From Promicromonosporaceae bacterium (GTDB taxonomy: Bacteria; Actinomycetota; Actinomycetes; Actinomycetales; Cellulomonadaceae), in the NCBI GenBank assembly GCA_009783295.1, contig WRHK01000004.1, forward strand, positions 1 to 64,000: 64,000 bases of DNA, given 5' to 3'. Positions 18,304-27,761 of the stretch are shown piece after piece (within the stretch, counting starts at the first letter, position 1; each line of letters starts with the position of its first letter). A program made the translations under genes and the position numbers. The notes below the pieces were generated by a model. The model did no database searches and was not told the origin of the DNA. It saw only the letters and a list, made by a program, of their open reading frames with translations.

Positions 18304-21174
18304 TCAGTCTTGCTTAACCCTGTCCGAGAGCACCGCCGGGGCCCGCACGGCGGCCTCCGTGCGCGACGTGACGCCGAGCTTGCGCAGGATCGCCGAGACG
18401 TGCACCGACGCCGTCTTGACGCTGATGAACAGCCGCTCGGCGATCTGCCCGTTGGTGAGCCCCTCGGCCACCAGGGCGAGCACCTGCGCCTCCCGCGCGG
18501 TGAGCGCGTCCGACGTCGCCCGCACGGGCGGCGCCTCGAGCCCGGCGCGCGCCAGCAGCCTGCGTGCCCGCGCGACCACCAGCCCGGCCCCGATCTGCTC
18601 CGCCTCCGCGGTGGCGGCCTCGAGGCGCTCGCGCGCCGCCGCCCGGTCGCCCTCGTCGACCAGCCGCTGCCCGTCGCGCAGCAGGGCGTACGGGCGCAGG
18701 TGCGCCGGGCCGTGGGCGTCCGCGACGGCCTGCCAGGGCCCCTCGCCCAGCTCGGCGGCGAACAGCGCCGACCACACCGGGTAGAGGGGCCAGGGCTCGG
18801 CGCCGGCGAACGCGTCGCGGTAGGGCCCGACGTCGGCGGCGATCCCGGCGGAGCGGGCCGCGGCGAGCGCCCGGCCGGCTACGCCGAGCACAGGCAGCCG
18901 GTACCCGGGGCCCAGGGCGTGCGGCCCGACGGCGGGCGTCACGGCCTCCAGCGCGGCGGGGACGTCGCCGCGCTCGAGCGCGAGCTCGGCGAGCGTGCGG
19001 CTGGCCCCTGCGACGATCTGGGTCTCGTTGGCGCCGTGCCGCAGCCACAGCGACCGCCGCGCGGCCGCCGTGGACTGGGCCCGCTCGCCGTGGCCCTGCC
19101 ACAGGCTCAACCAGGCCCAGTTCACCGTGAGGTAGACGGCGAACGTGGAGGGCGCGACGGCGGGGACGGCGCGCTCGTACCAGTCGGCGGCCTCGTCCCA
19201 GCGGCCCAGCGCGAGGTACGCCTCGGCGACGTTGCCCTCGAGCATGGCGCGCGTGGCCCAGCCCGCCCCGACGCGGCGGGCGGCCTCCGCGCCCTCGGTG
19301 GCGAGCGCGAGCCCGCGGGCGTAGTCACCCGTCTTGAGGGCGCTGTCGCTGGCGTTGGTGTAGTAGTGCCCCAGCGCGCTCCAGACGCCGTCGGCGTACT
19401 CCCGCCCCAGCTCGAGGTCCGCGAACCCGGCCTCGAACCGGCACGCGTTGACGCGCGCCGTGCCGCGCGCGTTGGCGGCGTTCGAGGCGGCGAAGCGGTT
19501 GCCCGATGCGAGGCCGGTCTCGATGCCGGCCGTCCCCGCCTCGTCGGCCTCCTGGAAGTCGCCGCGGAGCATGGCGCCGCGCGCCTTGGCGGCGAGCAGG
19601 TCGGCGCGCCCGGCGGGGTCGTCGTCGGGGATGACGGCGAGGGCGCGCTCCAGCAGCCGGGGCGCCTCGTCGGAGGCGGCCTGGCGGGCGGTCCGCGCCA
19701 CCTGCCCGAGGGTCCGTGCGAGGCCGGAGGGGTCGTCGGCGGGCCACTCGTCGAGGGCCTGGCGTCCCATGGCGAGGGCGCGGTCGAGCTGCGCGGAGTC
19801 GCGCAGGGTCAGCGAGACGCGGGCCAGGAGCTCGTGGTGGCCGATCCCCGTGAGCGCCTCCGGCTCGGGCACCATCTCCCACAGCTCCAGCGCGCGCTCG
19901 CCCAGGATCACGCCGGTCGACGTCGCCGAGTCGATCTCGGCGGCGGCCTGCGCCGTGACGGCCGCGACCAGCGCCTTGTCGACCACGCGGGCGCGGAACC
20001 AGTGGTCCGCGACCTCGGCGAGCGCGGTGATGGTGGGCCGCCGCAGGGCAAGCGCCTGCGCGTAGGCGGTGTGGAGACGGCGGTTCTCGGACGGCAGCAG
20101 CTCGGCGTCGACGGCCTCGCGCACCAGGGCGTGCCGGTAGGCGTACCCGTCGCCGTCGACCACCAGCACCAGCGCGTCGACGGCCTCGCGGGCGGCGGGC
20201 TCGGCGTCGTCGAGGCCGGCCTCGCCCAGCGCGGCCACGAGCAGCGCGCGCGTCGCGGTGTGGCCGGCGGCCGCGACGGCCCGGCACAGCTCCTGCGCCG
20301 CGGGGCTCAGCCGGGCGTAGCGCAGCAGCAGCAGGTCGCGCAGCGAGTCGGGCAGGTCGGTGCCGAGGAACCCGACGAGCTCCTCGACGAAGAACGGCAC
20401 GCCCTCGCTGCGCGCCACGAGATCCTCGAGCTCCGGCCCGGCGGCCACGTCGTCGCGCAGCGCCCGCGCCAGCTCGCGCACGCGCGGGCCGTCCAGGCGC
20501 TGCAGCACGAGCCGCTCGGCGACGCGCGAGCGCTCGAGCTCCGCGAGCACGGGCCGCAGCGGGTGCAGGCGCCCGACGTCGTCGCTGCGCACGGTCGCGA
20601 GCACCAGCAGGCGCGCGCCCGGCGCCGTGCGGGCGAGACGCGCGAGGAGGGCACGGGCGGCGTCGTCCGACCAGTGCAGGTCCTCCAGCACGACGACGAC
20701 GGGCCGCTCGACCGCCAGCGCGGTGAGGGCCCGGGCGAGGATCTCGGGCACCAGGCCGTCCTCGACGGCGCGGGCTCCGGTGGCGCCGAGGTCGGGGGAC
20801 AGGACGCCGAGCACGTCGGCGCCAGGACCGGCGAGCTCGCGCACGCGGTCGCTGCCGACAGTGGCGACCAGGTCGGCCGCCAGGCCCGCGAGGGCGGCGA
20901 AGGGGACGGGGCCGGTGCCGGAGTCGGCGCACTGCCCCTGGAGCGCCACGGCCGCGTGCGCGGCCCGGGCGACGAGCTCCTCGGCCAGCCGCGTCTTGCC
21001 GATACCGGCCTCGCCCGTGACGAGCACGGTGCGAGTCCGGCCGGCCAGCGTGTCGGCGAGGGCCTCCTCGAGGGCGGTGAGCTCGGCTGCCCGGCCCACG
21101 AGGGGTGGTGCGAGGTACGCCATGGGCCCATCGTGCCCGACGGGGCCCACCCTGGCGGTGACCTGCAGCGTCAT
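18304..21174 (-). CDS. Large ATP-binding LuxR-family (LAL) transcriptional regulator
   Basis: The 956-aa regulator has an N-terminal AAA/STAND ATPase (VGRAAELTALEEAL, Walker A GEAGIGKTRLAEEL, Walker B VVVVLEDLHWSDD). A long helical TPR-like middle follows, then a C-terminal LuxR helix-turn-helix (LTAREAQVLALVAEGLTNGQIAERL). LAL proteins switch on target operons, often for sugar or secondary metabolism, after sensing a ligand. The start at 21174 is chosen because its ATG overlaps the upstream microprotein's TGA (ATGA). An internal ATG at 21123 gives MAYLAPPLVGR and is the alternative. Targets are not evident nearby. Confidence 0.88.
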   Translation of the reverse strand: MTLQVTARVGPVGHDGPMAYLAPPLVGRAAELTALEEALADTLAGRTRTVLVTGEAGIGKTRLAEELVARAAHAAVALQGQCADSGTGPVPFAALAGLAADLVATVGSDRVRELAGPGADVLGVLSPDLGATGARAVEDGLVPEILARALTALAVERPVVVVLEDLHWSDDAARALLARLARTAPGARLLVLATVRSDDVGRLHPLRPVLAELERSRVAERLVLQRLDGPRVRELARALRDDVAAGPELEDLVARSEGVPFFVEELVGFLGTDLPDSLRDLLLLRYARLSPAAQELCRAVAAAGHTATRALLVAALGEAGLDDAEPAAREAVDALVLVVDGDGYAYRHALVREAVDAELLPSENRRLHTAYAQALALRRPTITALAEVADHWFRARVVDKALVAAVTAQAAAEIDSATSTGVILGERALELWEMVPEPEALTGIGHHELLARVSLTLRDSAQLDRALAMGRQALDEWPADDPSGLARTLGQVARTARQAASDEAPRLLERALAVIPDDDPAGRADLLAAKARGAMLRGDFQEADEAGTAGIETGLASGNRFAASNAANARGTARVNACRFEAGFADLELGREYADGVWSALGHYYTNASDSALKTGDYARGLALATEGAEAARRVGAGWATRAMLEGNVAEAYLALGRWDEAADWYERAVPAVAPSTFAVYLTVNWAWLSLWQGHGERAQSTAAARRSLWLRHGANETQIVAGASRTLAELALERGDVPAALEAVTPAVGPHALGPGYRLPVLGVAGRALAAARSAGIAADVGPYRDAFAGAEPWPLYPVWSALFAAELGEGPWQAVADAHGPAHLRPYALLRDGQRLVDEGDRAAARERLEAATAEAEQIGAGLVVARARRLLARAGLEAPPVRATSDALTAREAQVLALVAEGLTNGQIAERLFISVKTASVHVSAILRKLGVTSRTEAAVRAPAVLSDRVKQD

Positions 21175-21371
21175 GCGAGACGCACGGTGCGGCGCGGGCC
21201 GTGGAAGAGGTCCGCGAGGCGGCGGCGCGGGCGAGCCGCGGGGTGCGAGGCCGTGCCGGCCTGGTCCCGGCGCTCGGCCCGGACCTGGTCGGCCAGGCGA
21301 CGCTCCGCCAGGCGCGCCTCGAGCTCGGTGGTCTCGGCGCGGTAGAGGGTGGCGTATGCCAGCGAGTCCAT
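21171..21371 (-). CDS. 66-aa basic microprotein translationally coupled to the LAL regulator
   Basis: The peptide begins MDSLAYATLYRAETTELEAR, continues as a charged helix, and ends in an Arg-rich segment (RPRRRLADLFHGPRRTV). Its TGA overlaps the regulator's ATG by 4 bp, so they are probably translated together. It resembles the 52-aa product at 17963-18121 in its N-terminal spacing of Met-Asp, Tyr, Arg-Ala and ERR. No known domain is recognised. It could be a small regulator or partner of the LAL protein. Confidence 0.55.
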   Translation of the reverse strand: MDSLAYATLYRAETTELEARLAERRLADQVRAERRDQAGTASHPAARPRRRLADLFHGPRRTVRLA

Positions 21372-21506
21372 GATCGTGCTCCGTCTGCTCGGTCCCGGTG
21401 CTCCTGCTGCTCCCCGGGCTGTGCAACCAGCCTCGGCTCTGAGGTAGGGGCGGGGGATCGGGCAAGTGCCCTATCTTTCGCGGGACCGGCGTGACGCACG
21501 CGTAAG

Positions 21507-21533
21507 ATGGCACTCTGAGGTACCGAGTGCTAA
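21507..21533 (+). promoter_or_regulatory. CIRCE operator (HrcA binding site) upstream of hrcA
   Basis: GCACTC, a 9-nt spacer and GAGTGCTAA reproduce the CIRCE inverted repeat (consensus TTAGCACTC-N9-GAGTGCTAA). The right arm is perfect and the outer three bases of the left arm are degenerate. It overlaps a -10-like TAAGAT (21503-21508), so HrcA binding should block transcription of hrcA-dnaJ. Confidence 0.85.
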
Positions 21534-21565
21534 TCGGGAATGGGAACGCCTGAGGGGAGGGGACC

Positions 21566-22624
21566 GTGAGCGAGGACCGCCGCCTCGAGGTGCTGCGAGC
21601 CATCGTCGAGGACTACGTCTCGACGCGCGAGCCCGTCGGGTCGCGCGTCCTCACCGAACGGCACCGTCTGGGCGTCTCGCCCGCCACGATCCGCAACGAC
21701 ATGGCGGCGCTCGAGGAGGCCGGGCTCATCGCCCAGCCCCACACGTCCGCGGGCCGCATCCCCACCGACAAGGGCTACCGCCTGTTCGTCGACCGGCTTG
21801 CCGAGGTCAAGCCGCTGTCCAGCCCGCAGAAGCGCGCCATCGAGACGTTCCTGTCGCAGGGCGTCGACCTCGACGACGTGATCGGCCGCGCCGGGCGCCT
21901 CATCGCCCAGCTCACGGGCCAGGTCGCCGTCGTGCAGTACCCCTCGCTGCGCCGCTCCGGGCTGCGCCACCTCGAGCTCGTGCCCGTGGGCAGCGACCGG
22001 CTGCTCGTCGTGGTCATCACCGACACCGGGCGCGTGGAGCAGCGGTTCCTCGAGGTGCCCTCGGCGCCCGGCGCCGACCCGCTGGTGCTCGACGACGTCG
22101 TCCTCGCCGAGCTGCGCGCGCGCCTCAACGCCGCCGCCTCCGGCAAGCGCCTCGCCGAGCTGCCCGCGGCGCTCGCCGCGGTCGCGGCCCGCGTGGAGCC
22201 CGCCGCGGCGCCGCTCGCCGCGCTCGTCGCCGCGACCGTCGTCGACACGCTGGGCGAGGAGAACGAGGAGCGCATCGTGCTGGCCGGCACGGCCAACCTC
22301 GCCCGGTCCTCGATGCGGTTCGAGCAGGGCCTGCGCCCGGTGCTCGAGGCGCTCGAGGAGCAGGTGATCCTGCTGGGCCTGCTCACCGAGATGGCCCTGG
22401 AGCCGGGCGTCGGGCCGGTCGCGGTCCGCATCGGGCACGAGAACGGGCTCGAGGGGCTCACCGAGACCTCCGTCGTCACGTCGGGCTACGGCCCGTCGTC
22501 GGACGACGGCGGCGACGCGGTGGCCATCCTCGGCTCCATCGGGCCGACCCGCATGGACTATCCCGGGACGATCGCGGCGGTGCGGGCGGTGGCCCGGTAC
22601 CTGTCGCGGGTGCTCCCTTCCTGA
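21566..22624 (+). CDS. hrcA: Heat-inducible transcription repressor HrcA
   Basis: The 352-aa repressor has a winged-helix N-terminus ([20 protein letters not shown], then [18 protein letters not shown]) and a GAF-like HrcA domain with VIRIGHEN-type motif ([12 protein letters not shown]). It ends with [25 protein letters not shown]. HrcA binds CIRCE, loses activity on heat shock, and regulates groE-type and its own operon. GAGGGGAGGGG precedes the GTG. The CIRCE copy 33 bp upstream implies autoregulation of hrcA-dnaJ and possibly the rest of the downstream cluster. Confidence 0.97.
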   Translation: MSEDRRLEVLRAIVEDYVSTREPVGSRVLTERHRLGVSPATIRNDMAALEEAGLIAQPHTSAGRIPTDKGYRLFVDRLAEVKPLSSPQKRAIETFLSQGVDLDDVIGRAGRLIAQLTGQVAVVQYPSLRRSGLRHLELVPVGSDRLLVVVITDTGRVEQRFLEVPSAPGADPLVLDDVVLAELRARLNAAASGKRLAELPAALAAVAARVEPAAAPLAALVAATVVDTLGEENEERIVLAGTANLARSSMRFEQGLRPVLEALEEQVILLGLLTEMALEPGVGPVAVRIGHENGLEGLTETSVVTSGYGPSSDDGGDAVAILGSIGPTRMDYPGTIAAVRAVARYLSRVLPS

Positions 22625-22663
22625 CAGACTGCACGCATCACCACCCACGAACCTGAGAGAGCT

Positions 22664-23785
22664 GTGGCCGACTACTACGAGATCCTCGGCGTCGCGCGCG
22701 ACGCCACGCCCGAGCAGATCAAGAAGGCGTACCGCCGTCTCGCCCGCGAGCTGCACCCCGACGTCGCGGGGGAGGCCGGCGAGGAGAAGTTCAAGGACGT
22801 CGCACGCGCCTACGAGGTGCTGAGCAACCCGGAGAAGCGCCAGCAGTACGACCTGGGCGTGGACCCCACCGCCCCGGGCGGCGGCCAGGGCGGCTTCGGC
22901 GCCGGGTTCGGCTTCCAGGACATCTTCGAGACGTTCTTCGGCGGCGGCCAGGCCGCGCAGGGCCCCATCCCGCGCGCCCGCCGCGGTCAGGACGCCCTGG
23001 TGCGCATGGACGTCGACCTCACCGAGGCGACGTTCGGCGCCAAGCGCGAGCTGCAGGTCGACACCGCCGTCGCGTGCTCGACGTGCGGCGGCAACGGCGC
23101 CCGCCCGGGCACCTCGGCCCGCACGTGCGAGGTGTGCCAGGGCCGCGGCCACATCCAGCGCGTCGCGCGCTCGTTCCTGGGCCAGGTCATGACCACCGCG
23201 CCGTGCACCGCGTGCAACGGCCACGGCACCGTGATCCCGGAGCCGTGCCCCGACTGCGCCGGCGAGGGCCGCGTCCGCTCGCGCCGCACCCTCACGGTCA
23301 ACGTCCCGGCCGGCGTCGACACCGGCACGCGCATCAAGCTCACCGCCCAGGGCGAGGTGGGCCCCGGCGGCGGCCCCGCCGGCGACCTGTACGTCGAGAT
23401 CCGCGAGAAGCCGCACGAGGTGTTCGTGCGCCGCGGCGACGACCTGCACGCCACCCTGCCCGTGCCGATGACGGCCGCCGCGCTCGGCACCGTGCTCGAC
23501 CTGGACACGCTCGACGGCGCCCAGCAGATCGACCTGCGCCCCGGCACGCAGCCCGGCCAGATCATCACGCTCAAGAACCTGGGCGTGGGTCACCTGCACT
23601 CGGGCGGCCGCGGCGACCTGCACGTCCACATCGAGGTCACCGTGCCGGCACCCGCCGACGACGAGCAGGCCGACCTGCTGCGCCGCCTCGCCACCCTGCG
23701 CGGCGAGGAGCGCCCCGAGCCCCGCCTGGCCGCCGCGAACCCGGGCGTCTTCACCCGGCTGCGCGACAAGCTGAGCGGGCGCTGA
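22664..23785 (+). CDS. dnaJ: Chaperone protein DnaJ (second-type, hrcA-linked)
   Basis: The 373-aa co-chaperone has an N-terminal J domain with the HPD tripeptide (LARELHPDVAG). A G/F-rich linker follows, then four CxxCxGxG zinc-finger repeats beginning at about C138 (CSTCGGNG, CEVCQGRG, CTACNGHG, CPDCAGEG), and C-terminal client-binding domains. It stimulates DnaK ATPase. dnaK is not in the window; in actinobacteria the hrcA-linked DnaJ2 is normally separate from the dnaK-grpE-dnaJ1 operon. It lies 39 bp after hrcA, in the same CIRCE-controlled unit. Confidence 0.96.
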   Translation: MADYYEILGVARDATPEQIKKAYRRLARELHPDVAGEAGEEKFKDVARAYEVLSNPEKRQQYDLGVDPTAPGGGQGGFGAGFGFQDIFETFFGGGQAAQGPIPRARRGQDALVRMDVDLTEATFGAKRELQVDTAVACSTCGGNGARPGTSARTCEVCQGRGHIQRVARSFLGQVMTTAPCTACNGHGTVIPEPCPDCAGEGRVRSRRTLTVNVPAGVDTGTRIKLTAQGEVGPGGGPAGDLYVEIREKPHEVFVRRGDDLHATLPVPMTAAALGTVLDLDTLDGAQQIDLRPGTQPGQIITLKNLGVGHLHSGGRGDLHVHIEVTVPAPADDEQADLLRRLATLRGEERPEPRLAAANPGVFTRLRDKLSGR

Positions 23786-23789
23786 CGCC

Positions 23790-24560
23790 TTGAGCGCGCC
23801 GGTCTTCCTCGCCGACGGCACGTCGCTCGCCGCGCTCGCGCCCGGCGCCACCTACGTGCTCGACGGCGCCGAGGGGCGCCACGCGGGCGTGGTGCAGCGC
23901 AAGCGCGTGGGCGAGCGCGTCGACGTGGTCGACGGCGTGGGCACCCGGCTGGTGTGCGTCGTCGCGTCCGTCGAGGGCAGCGAGGTGCGCCTCACGGTCG
24001 ACGACGTCGTGGCCGAGCCCGCGCCCGACGTCGTCGTGACGCTCGTGCAGGCGCTCGCGAAGGGCGACCGGGACGAGCTCGCCGTCGAGGCCGCCGTCGA
24101 GGTGGGCGCGGACGCCGTGCTGCCCTGGCAGGCCGACCGGTCCGTCGTCGTGTGGCGCGGCGAGCGGGCCGCCCGCTCCCGCGGCCGCTGGATCGCCACG
24201 GTGCGCTCGGCCGTCAAGCAGGCCCGGCGGGCGTGGCTCCCGCCGGTCGGCGAGGCCGTGACGACCCCGCAGCTCGCCGCCCGCGTGCGGTCCGTGGTCG
24301 ACGCCGGCGGCGTCGCGCTGGTGCTGCACGAGGAGGCGACCACGCCCATCGCGGCCGCGGCCCTGCCCACCCCCGGCGACGCCACGCCCGAGCTGCTCGT
24401 CGTCGTCGGGCCCGAGGGCGGCATCGCCGAGAGCGAGGTGCAGGCGCTGACCGGCGCGGGCGCCGTCGCCGTGCGCCTGGGCCCCCACGTGCTGCGCACC
24501 TCCACCGCCGGCCCCGTCGCCGTGGCGTTGCTCAGCGACCGGCTGGGCCGCTGGGCATAG
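23790..24560 (+). CDS. rsmE: 16S rRNA (uracil-1498-N3)-methyltransferase
   Basis: The 256-aa SPOUT-class methyltransferase modifies U1498 of 16S rRNA. Features are an N-terminal PUA-like domain (LDGAEGRHAGVVQRKRVGERVDVVDG) and the trefoil-knot signatures QALAKGDRDELAVEAAVEVG, VVGPEGGIAESEV and LGPHVLRTSTAGPVAV. TTG starts it 4 bp after dnaJ. Its UAG stop (24558-24560) doubles as part of the TAGCCT -10 for the HIT gene. Confidence 0.95.
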   Translation: MSAPVFLADGTSLAALAPGATYVLDGAEGRHAGVVQRKRVGERVDVVDGVGTRLVCVVASVEGSEVRLTVDDVVAEPAPDVVVTLVQALAKGDRDELAVEAAVEVGADAVLPWQADRSVVVWRGERAARSRGRWIATVRSAVKQARRAWLPPVGEAVTTPQLAARVRSVVDAGGVALVLHEEATTPIAAAALPTPGDATPELLVVVGPEGGIAESEVQALTGAGAVAVRLGPHVLRTSTAGPVAVALLSDRLGRWA

Positions 24561-24563
24561 CCT
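24558..24563 (+). promoter_or_regulatory. -10 hexamer TAGCCT of the HIT gene, overlapping the rsmE stop codon
   Basis: TAGCCT, 7 nt, then ATG at 24571. The stop codon of rsmE forms the first half of the hexamer, so an internal leaderless promoter may separate this gene from the heat-shock unit. Confidence 0.4.
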
Positions 24564-24570
24564 GGGCCGC

Positions 24571-24924
24571 ATGACGAGCGAAGCCGCTGCCGACTGCCTG
24601 TTCTGCAAGATCGTCGCCGGGCAGGTCCCTGCCGACGTCGTCGCGTCGTCCGACCGCGTGATCGCCTTCCGGGACATCTCCCCGAAGGCCCCCGTGCACG
24701 TGCTCGTGGTGCCCAAGGAGCACCACGGCGACGTGTCCGTCCTCGCGGCAGCCGACCCGTCGCTGCTCGCGGACCTGGTGGCGCTCGCCGACGAGGTCGC
24801 CACCGAGCTGTCCGACGGGCAGTACCGCCTCATCTTCAACAGCGGCCCGCGCGCCGGTCAGAGCGTGTTCCACGTGCACGCCCACGTGATCAGCGGAGCC
24901 AAGCTGGGGTGGACGCCCGCGTGA
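24571..24924 (+). CDS. HIT family nucleotide-binding hydrolase
   Basis: The 117-aa Hint-branch protein has CLFCKIVAGQVPADVV, DISPKAPVHVLVVPKEHH and the catalytic triad motif HVHAHVISG near the C-terminus. Hint enzymes hydrolyse adenosine phosphoramidates. The usual position between rsmE and phoH is conserved in actinobacteria. The length is normal and the active site intact. Confidence 0.93.
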   Translation: MTSEAAADCLFCKIVAGQVPADVVASSDRVIAFRDISPKAPVHVLVVPKEHHGDVSVLAAADPSLLADLVALADEVATELSDGQYRLIFNSGPRAGQSVFHVHAHVISGAKLGWTPA

Positions 24925-24940
24925 GAGACTGAACCTCAGC

Positions 24941-25951
24941 ATGACTGCCACAGCCCCCACAGAGCGCCCAGCGGAACACCGCATCGTCGTCCCCGCGCAC
25001 ATCCCCATGGTGTCGCTGCTGGGCAGCCGCGACGCGGTGCTCCGCGCCGTCGAGGACGGCTTCCCCCGCGTGGACGTGCACGCGCGCGGCAACGAGATCG
25101 CGGTGAGCGGCCCGGCGGGCGACGTCGCCCTGGTGTCGCGCCTGCTGGACGAGCTCATCGAGGTGGTCGAGGGCGGCACGCAGCTGACCCCCGACGTGGT
25201 GCGCCGCTCGGTCAAGATGCTCACCTCCGAGCAGGACCACCGCCCGGCCGAGGTGCTGACGTTCAACATCCTGTCCAGCCGCGGGCGCACCATCCGCCCC
25301 AAGACGGTGGGCCAGAAGCACTACGTCGACGCCATCGACGCCAACACCATCACGTTCGGCATCGGCCCGGCGGGCACCGGCAAGACGTACCTGGCGATGG
25401 CCAAGGCCGTGCAGGCGCTCCAGGCGCACCAGGTCAACCGCATCATCCTGTCCCGCCCCGCCGTCGAGGCGGGGGAGCGGCTCGGGTTCCTGCCCGGCAC
25501 GCTGTCGGAGAAGATCGACCCGTACCTGCGCCCGCTGTACGACGCGCTGCACGACATGGTCGACCCCGACTCGATCCCGAAGCTCATCGAGGCCGGCACC
25601 ATCGAGGTCGCCCCCCTGGCGTTCCTGCGCGGCCGGTCGCTCAACGACGCGTTCATCATCCTCGACGAGGCGCAGAACACCACGTCCGAGCAGATGAAGA
25701 TGTTCCTGACCCGCCTGGGCTTCGGCTCCAGGATGGTCATCACCGGCGACGCCACGCAGATCGACCTGCCCGGCGGCACGGCGTCGGGCCTGCGGGTGGT
25801 GCAGGACGTGCTCATGGGCGTCGACGACGTCGAGTTCTGCAGCCTGACCTCGTCCGACGTCGTGCGCCACCGCCTGGTGGGCGACATCATCGACGCCTAC
25901 GCTCGCTGGGAGCCGAGGGCGCGCGCCAACCAGAAGGGCGACCGCAGGTGA
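24941..25951 (+). CDS. phoH: PhoH-like ATPase / RNA-associated protein
   Basis: The 336-aa protein has an N-terminal KH-like region and a PhoH NTPase domain with Walker [13 protein letters not shown] and Walker [12 protein letters not shown], plus [18 protein letters not shown]. PhoH/YbeZ works with YbeY and Era in ribosome and rRNA maturation. Those genes follow immediately, and ybeY overlaps it by 4 bp (GTGA). Confidence 0.95.
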   Translation: MTATAPTERPAEHRIVVPAHIPMVSLLGSRDAVLRAVEDGFPRVDVHARGNEIAVSGPAGDVALVSRLLDELIEVVEGGTQLTPDVVRRSVKMLTSEQDHRPAEVLTFNILSSRGRTIRPKTVGQKHYVDAIDANTITFGIGPAGTGKTYLAMAKAVQALQAHQVNRIILSRPAVEAGERLGFLPGTLSEKIDPYLRPLYDALHDMVDPDSIPKLIEAGTIEVAPLAFLRGRSLNDAFIILDEAQNTTSEQMKMFLTRLGFGSRMVITGDATQIDLPGGTASGLRVVQDVLMGVDDVEFCSLTSSDVVRHRLVGDIIDAYARWEPRARANQKGDRR

Positions 25952-26409
25952 GTGTGGAGGTCAACAACGAGTCCGGGTACGACGTCGACGGGCTCGACGA
26001 GCCCGAGTTCGCCGAGCTCGGGCGCTTCGTGCTGGACGCCATGCACGTCCACCCGCAGGCCGAGCTCTCGATCCTGTTCGTCGACACCACGGTGATGACC
26101 GACCTGCACGTGCGGTGGATGGACGAGCCCGGCCCCACCGACGTGCTCAGCTTCCCCATGGACGAGCTGCGCCCCGGGCGCGAGGGCGACCTGACCCCGC
26201 CCGGCACGCTGGGCGACATCGTGCTGTGCCCGGAGGTCGCCGCGAAGCAGGCGCTCGCCGCGGGGCACTCCACGGTCGAGGAGATGCTGCTGCTCACGAC
26301 GCACGGCATCCTCCACCTGCTCGGCTACGACCACGCGGAGCCAGAGGAGGAGAAGGAGATGTTCGGCCTGCAGCGCCGCCTCCTTCTCACGTTCCTCGCG
26401 TCGCGATGA
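25948..26409 (+). CDS. ybeY: Endoribonuclease YbeY (rRNA maturation)
   Basis: The 153-aa metallo-RNase has the zinc-binding signature [11 protein letters not shown] with H119, H123 and H129. Preceding family motifs are DVLSFPMDE and [11 protein letters not shown]. It participates in 16S rRNA 3'-end processing and ribosome quality control. It is coupled to phoH (GTGA) and to the CNNM gene (ATGA). Confidence 0.96.
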   Translation: MSVEVNNESGYDVDGLDEPEFAELGRFVLDAMHVHPQAELSILFVDTTVMTDLHVRWMDEPGPTDVLSFPMDELRPGREGDLTPPGTLGDIVLCPEVAAKQALAAGHSTVEEMLLLTTHGILHLLGYDHAEPEEEKEMFGLQRRLLLTFLASR

Positions 26410-27761
26410 CGGGCGTCCTCGTCCTCGTCGCCGTCGTCGGCCTGGTGCTCGCGGGGCTCCTGTCGGCGGGGGAGGCGGCCGTGCTGCGCGTCACCCGCGC
26501 GTCGATCTCCGACACGCTCGCCGAGGCGGAGCAGGGCGAGGGGTTCCAGGCCGAGACGCGAGCCGACCGCGCGCGGGCCGCCCAGGCCCTGGTCGCGGAC
26601 CCGACGGCGACCGTCGCGGCCGTCGCGACCGTGCGGCTGACGGCCGAGGTGCTGGCCCTCGGCGCGATCGCCCTGCTGCTGCTCGAGATCTTCCACGACG
26701 CGTGGGAGGTGCTGGTCGCGCTGCTGGTCGTCGGGCTGGTGGCCGGCGTCGTCATGGCCCGGCTCAGCCCCCGCCAGCTCGGCTTCCGCCGGCCGCTGCG
26801 CGTGGTGCTCGCGCTGTCCGGGCTGCTCACGGCCGTGCGCCGGGTCACCGGCTGGGCCGCGCGCCGCGGCACGCGCGAGGAGGCGCCGCCGTCGGAGGAG
26901 GAGCTGCGCGACCTGGTCGACCGCGTCGGCGAGTCCGACGTCATCGAGGAGGACGAGCGCGAGCTGCTGCGCTCCGTCTTCGAGCTGGGCGGCACGCTGA
27001 CCCGCGAGGTCATGGTGCCGCGCACCGACATGGTGGTCGCCGAGGCCGGCACGCCGCTGCGCAAGGTCATGCGCATGTACATGCGCTCCGGGTTCTCCCG
27101 CCTGCCCGTGGTGGGCGAGTCCGTCGACGACCTGCTGGGCGTCGCCTACCTCAAGGACGTCGCCCGCCTGCTCGACGCCGACCCGTCCGCCGCGAAGCGG
27201 CCCGTCAGCGGCGTCGCGCGCCCGCCCGTGTTCGTCCCGGAGTCCAAGCCGGTCGACGACCTGCTGCGCGAGATGCAGCAGAAGACCACGCACATCGCCG
27301 TCGTCATCGACGAGTACGGCGGCGTCGCCGGGCTCGTGACCGTCGAGGACATCCTCGAGGAGCTGGTCGGCGAGCTGGTCGACGAGCACGACCGCGTGGT
27401 CGAGGAGGAGCCCGAGGAGGTCTCCGAGGGCGTGTTCCGCGTGCCCGCGCGGCTGCCCGTCGACGAGCTGGGCGACCTGTTCGACCTGCGCTTCGACGAC
27501 GACGACGTCGACACCGCCGGCGGCCTGCTCGCCAAGGCGATCGGCAAGGTCCCGCTGGCCGGCTCGAAGGCCGACGTCGGTGGGCTGCACCTCGAGGCCG
27601 AGCGCGTCGAGGGCCGGCGCAAGCAGGTCGCGACCATCCTGGTGAGCCGCGCCCATCCCGAACCTCCGGCGGCCGAGCCCGTCGACACCATCTCCGCCCC
27701 GCCGCGTGGCCTCGACAGGCTCGACCACCGCGGCTCGCACGACAAGGACGTGACCCCATGA
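26406..27761 (+). CDS. Haemolysin/CNNM/CorC-type transporter-associated protein
   Basis: The 451-aa protein has N-terminal DUF21/CNNM membrane helices, then a CBS-pair domain ([46 protein letters not shown]) and a CorC_HlyC C-terminal domain ([17 protein letters not shown]). Related proteins are linked to magnesium or cobalt efflux. Its extreme C-terminus carries GLDRLDHRG (residues 435-443), encoded by an in-frame copy of the dispersed GGTTTCGACAGGCTC repeat; the same peptide occurs in DnaG. It overlaps era by 4 bp. Confidence 0.9.
   Translation: MTGVLVLVAVVGLVLAGLLSAGEAAVLRVTRASISDTLAEAEQGEGFQAETRADRARAAQALVADPTATVAAVATVRLTAEVLALGAIALLLLEIFHDAWEVLVALLVVGLVAGVVMARLSPRQLGFRRPLRVVLALSGLLTAVRRVTGWAARRGTREEAPPSEEELRDLVDRVGESDVIEEDERELLRSVFELGGTLTREVMVPRTDMVVAEAGTPLRKVMRMYMRSGFSRLPVVGESVDDLLGVAYLKDVARLLDADPSAAKRPVSGVARPPVFVPESKPVDDLLREMQQKTTHIAVVIDEYGGVAGLVTVEDILEELVGELVDEHDRVVEEEPEEVSEGVFRVPARLPVDELGDLFDLRFDDDDVDTAGGLLAKAIGKVPLAGSKADVGGLHLEAERVEGRRKQVATILVSRAHPEPPAAEPVDTISAPPRGLDRLDHRGSHDKDVTP
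27706..27734. repeat. Dispersed repeat copy inside the CNNM coding sequence
   Basis: GTGGCCTCGACAGGCTCGAC and the following CACCGC match the intergenic GGTTTCGACAGGCTCAACCACCG element. It is read in frame as GLDRLDHRG near the protein's C-terminus, so the element was accommodated without breaking the gene. Confidence 0.75.
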
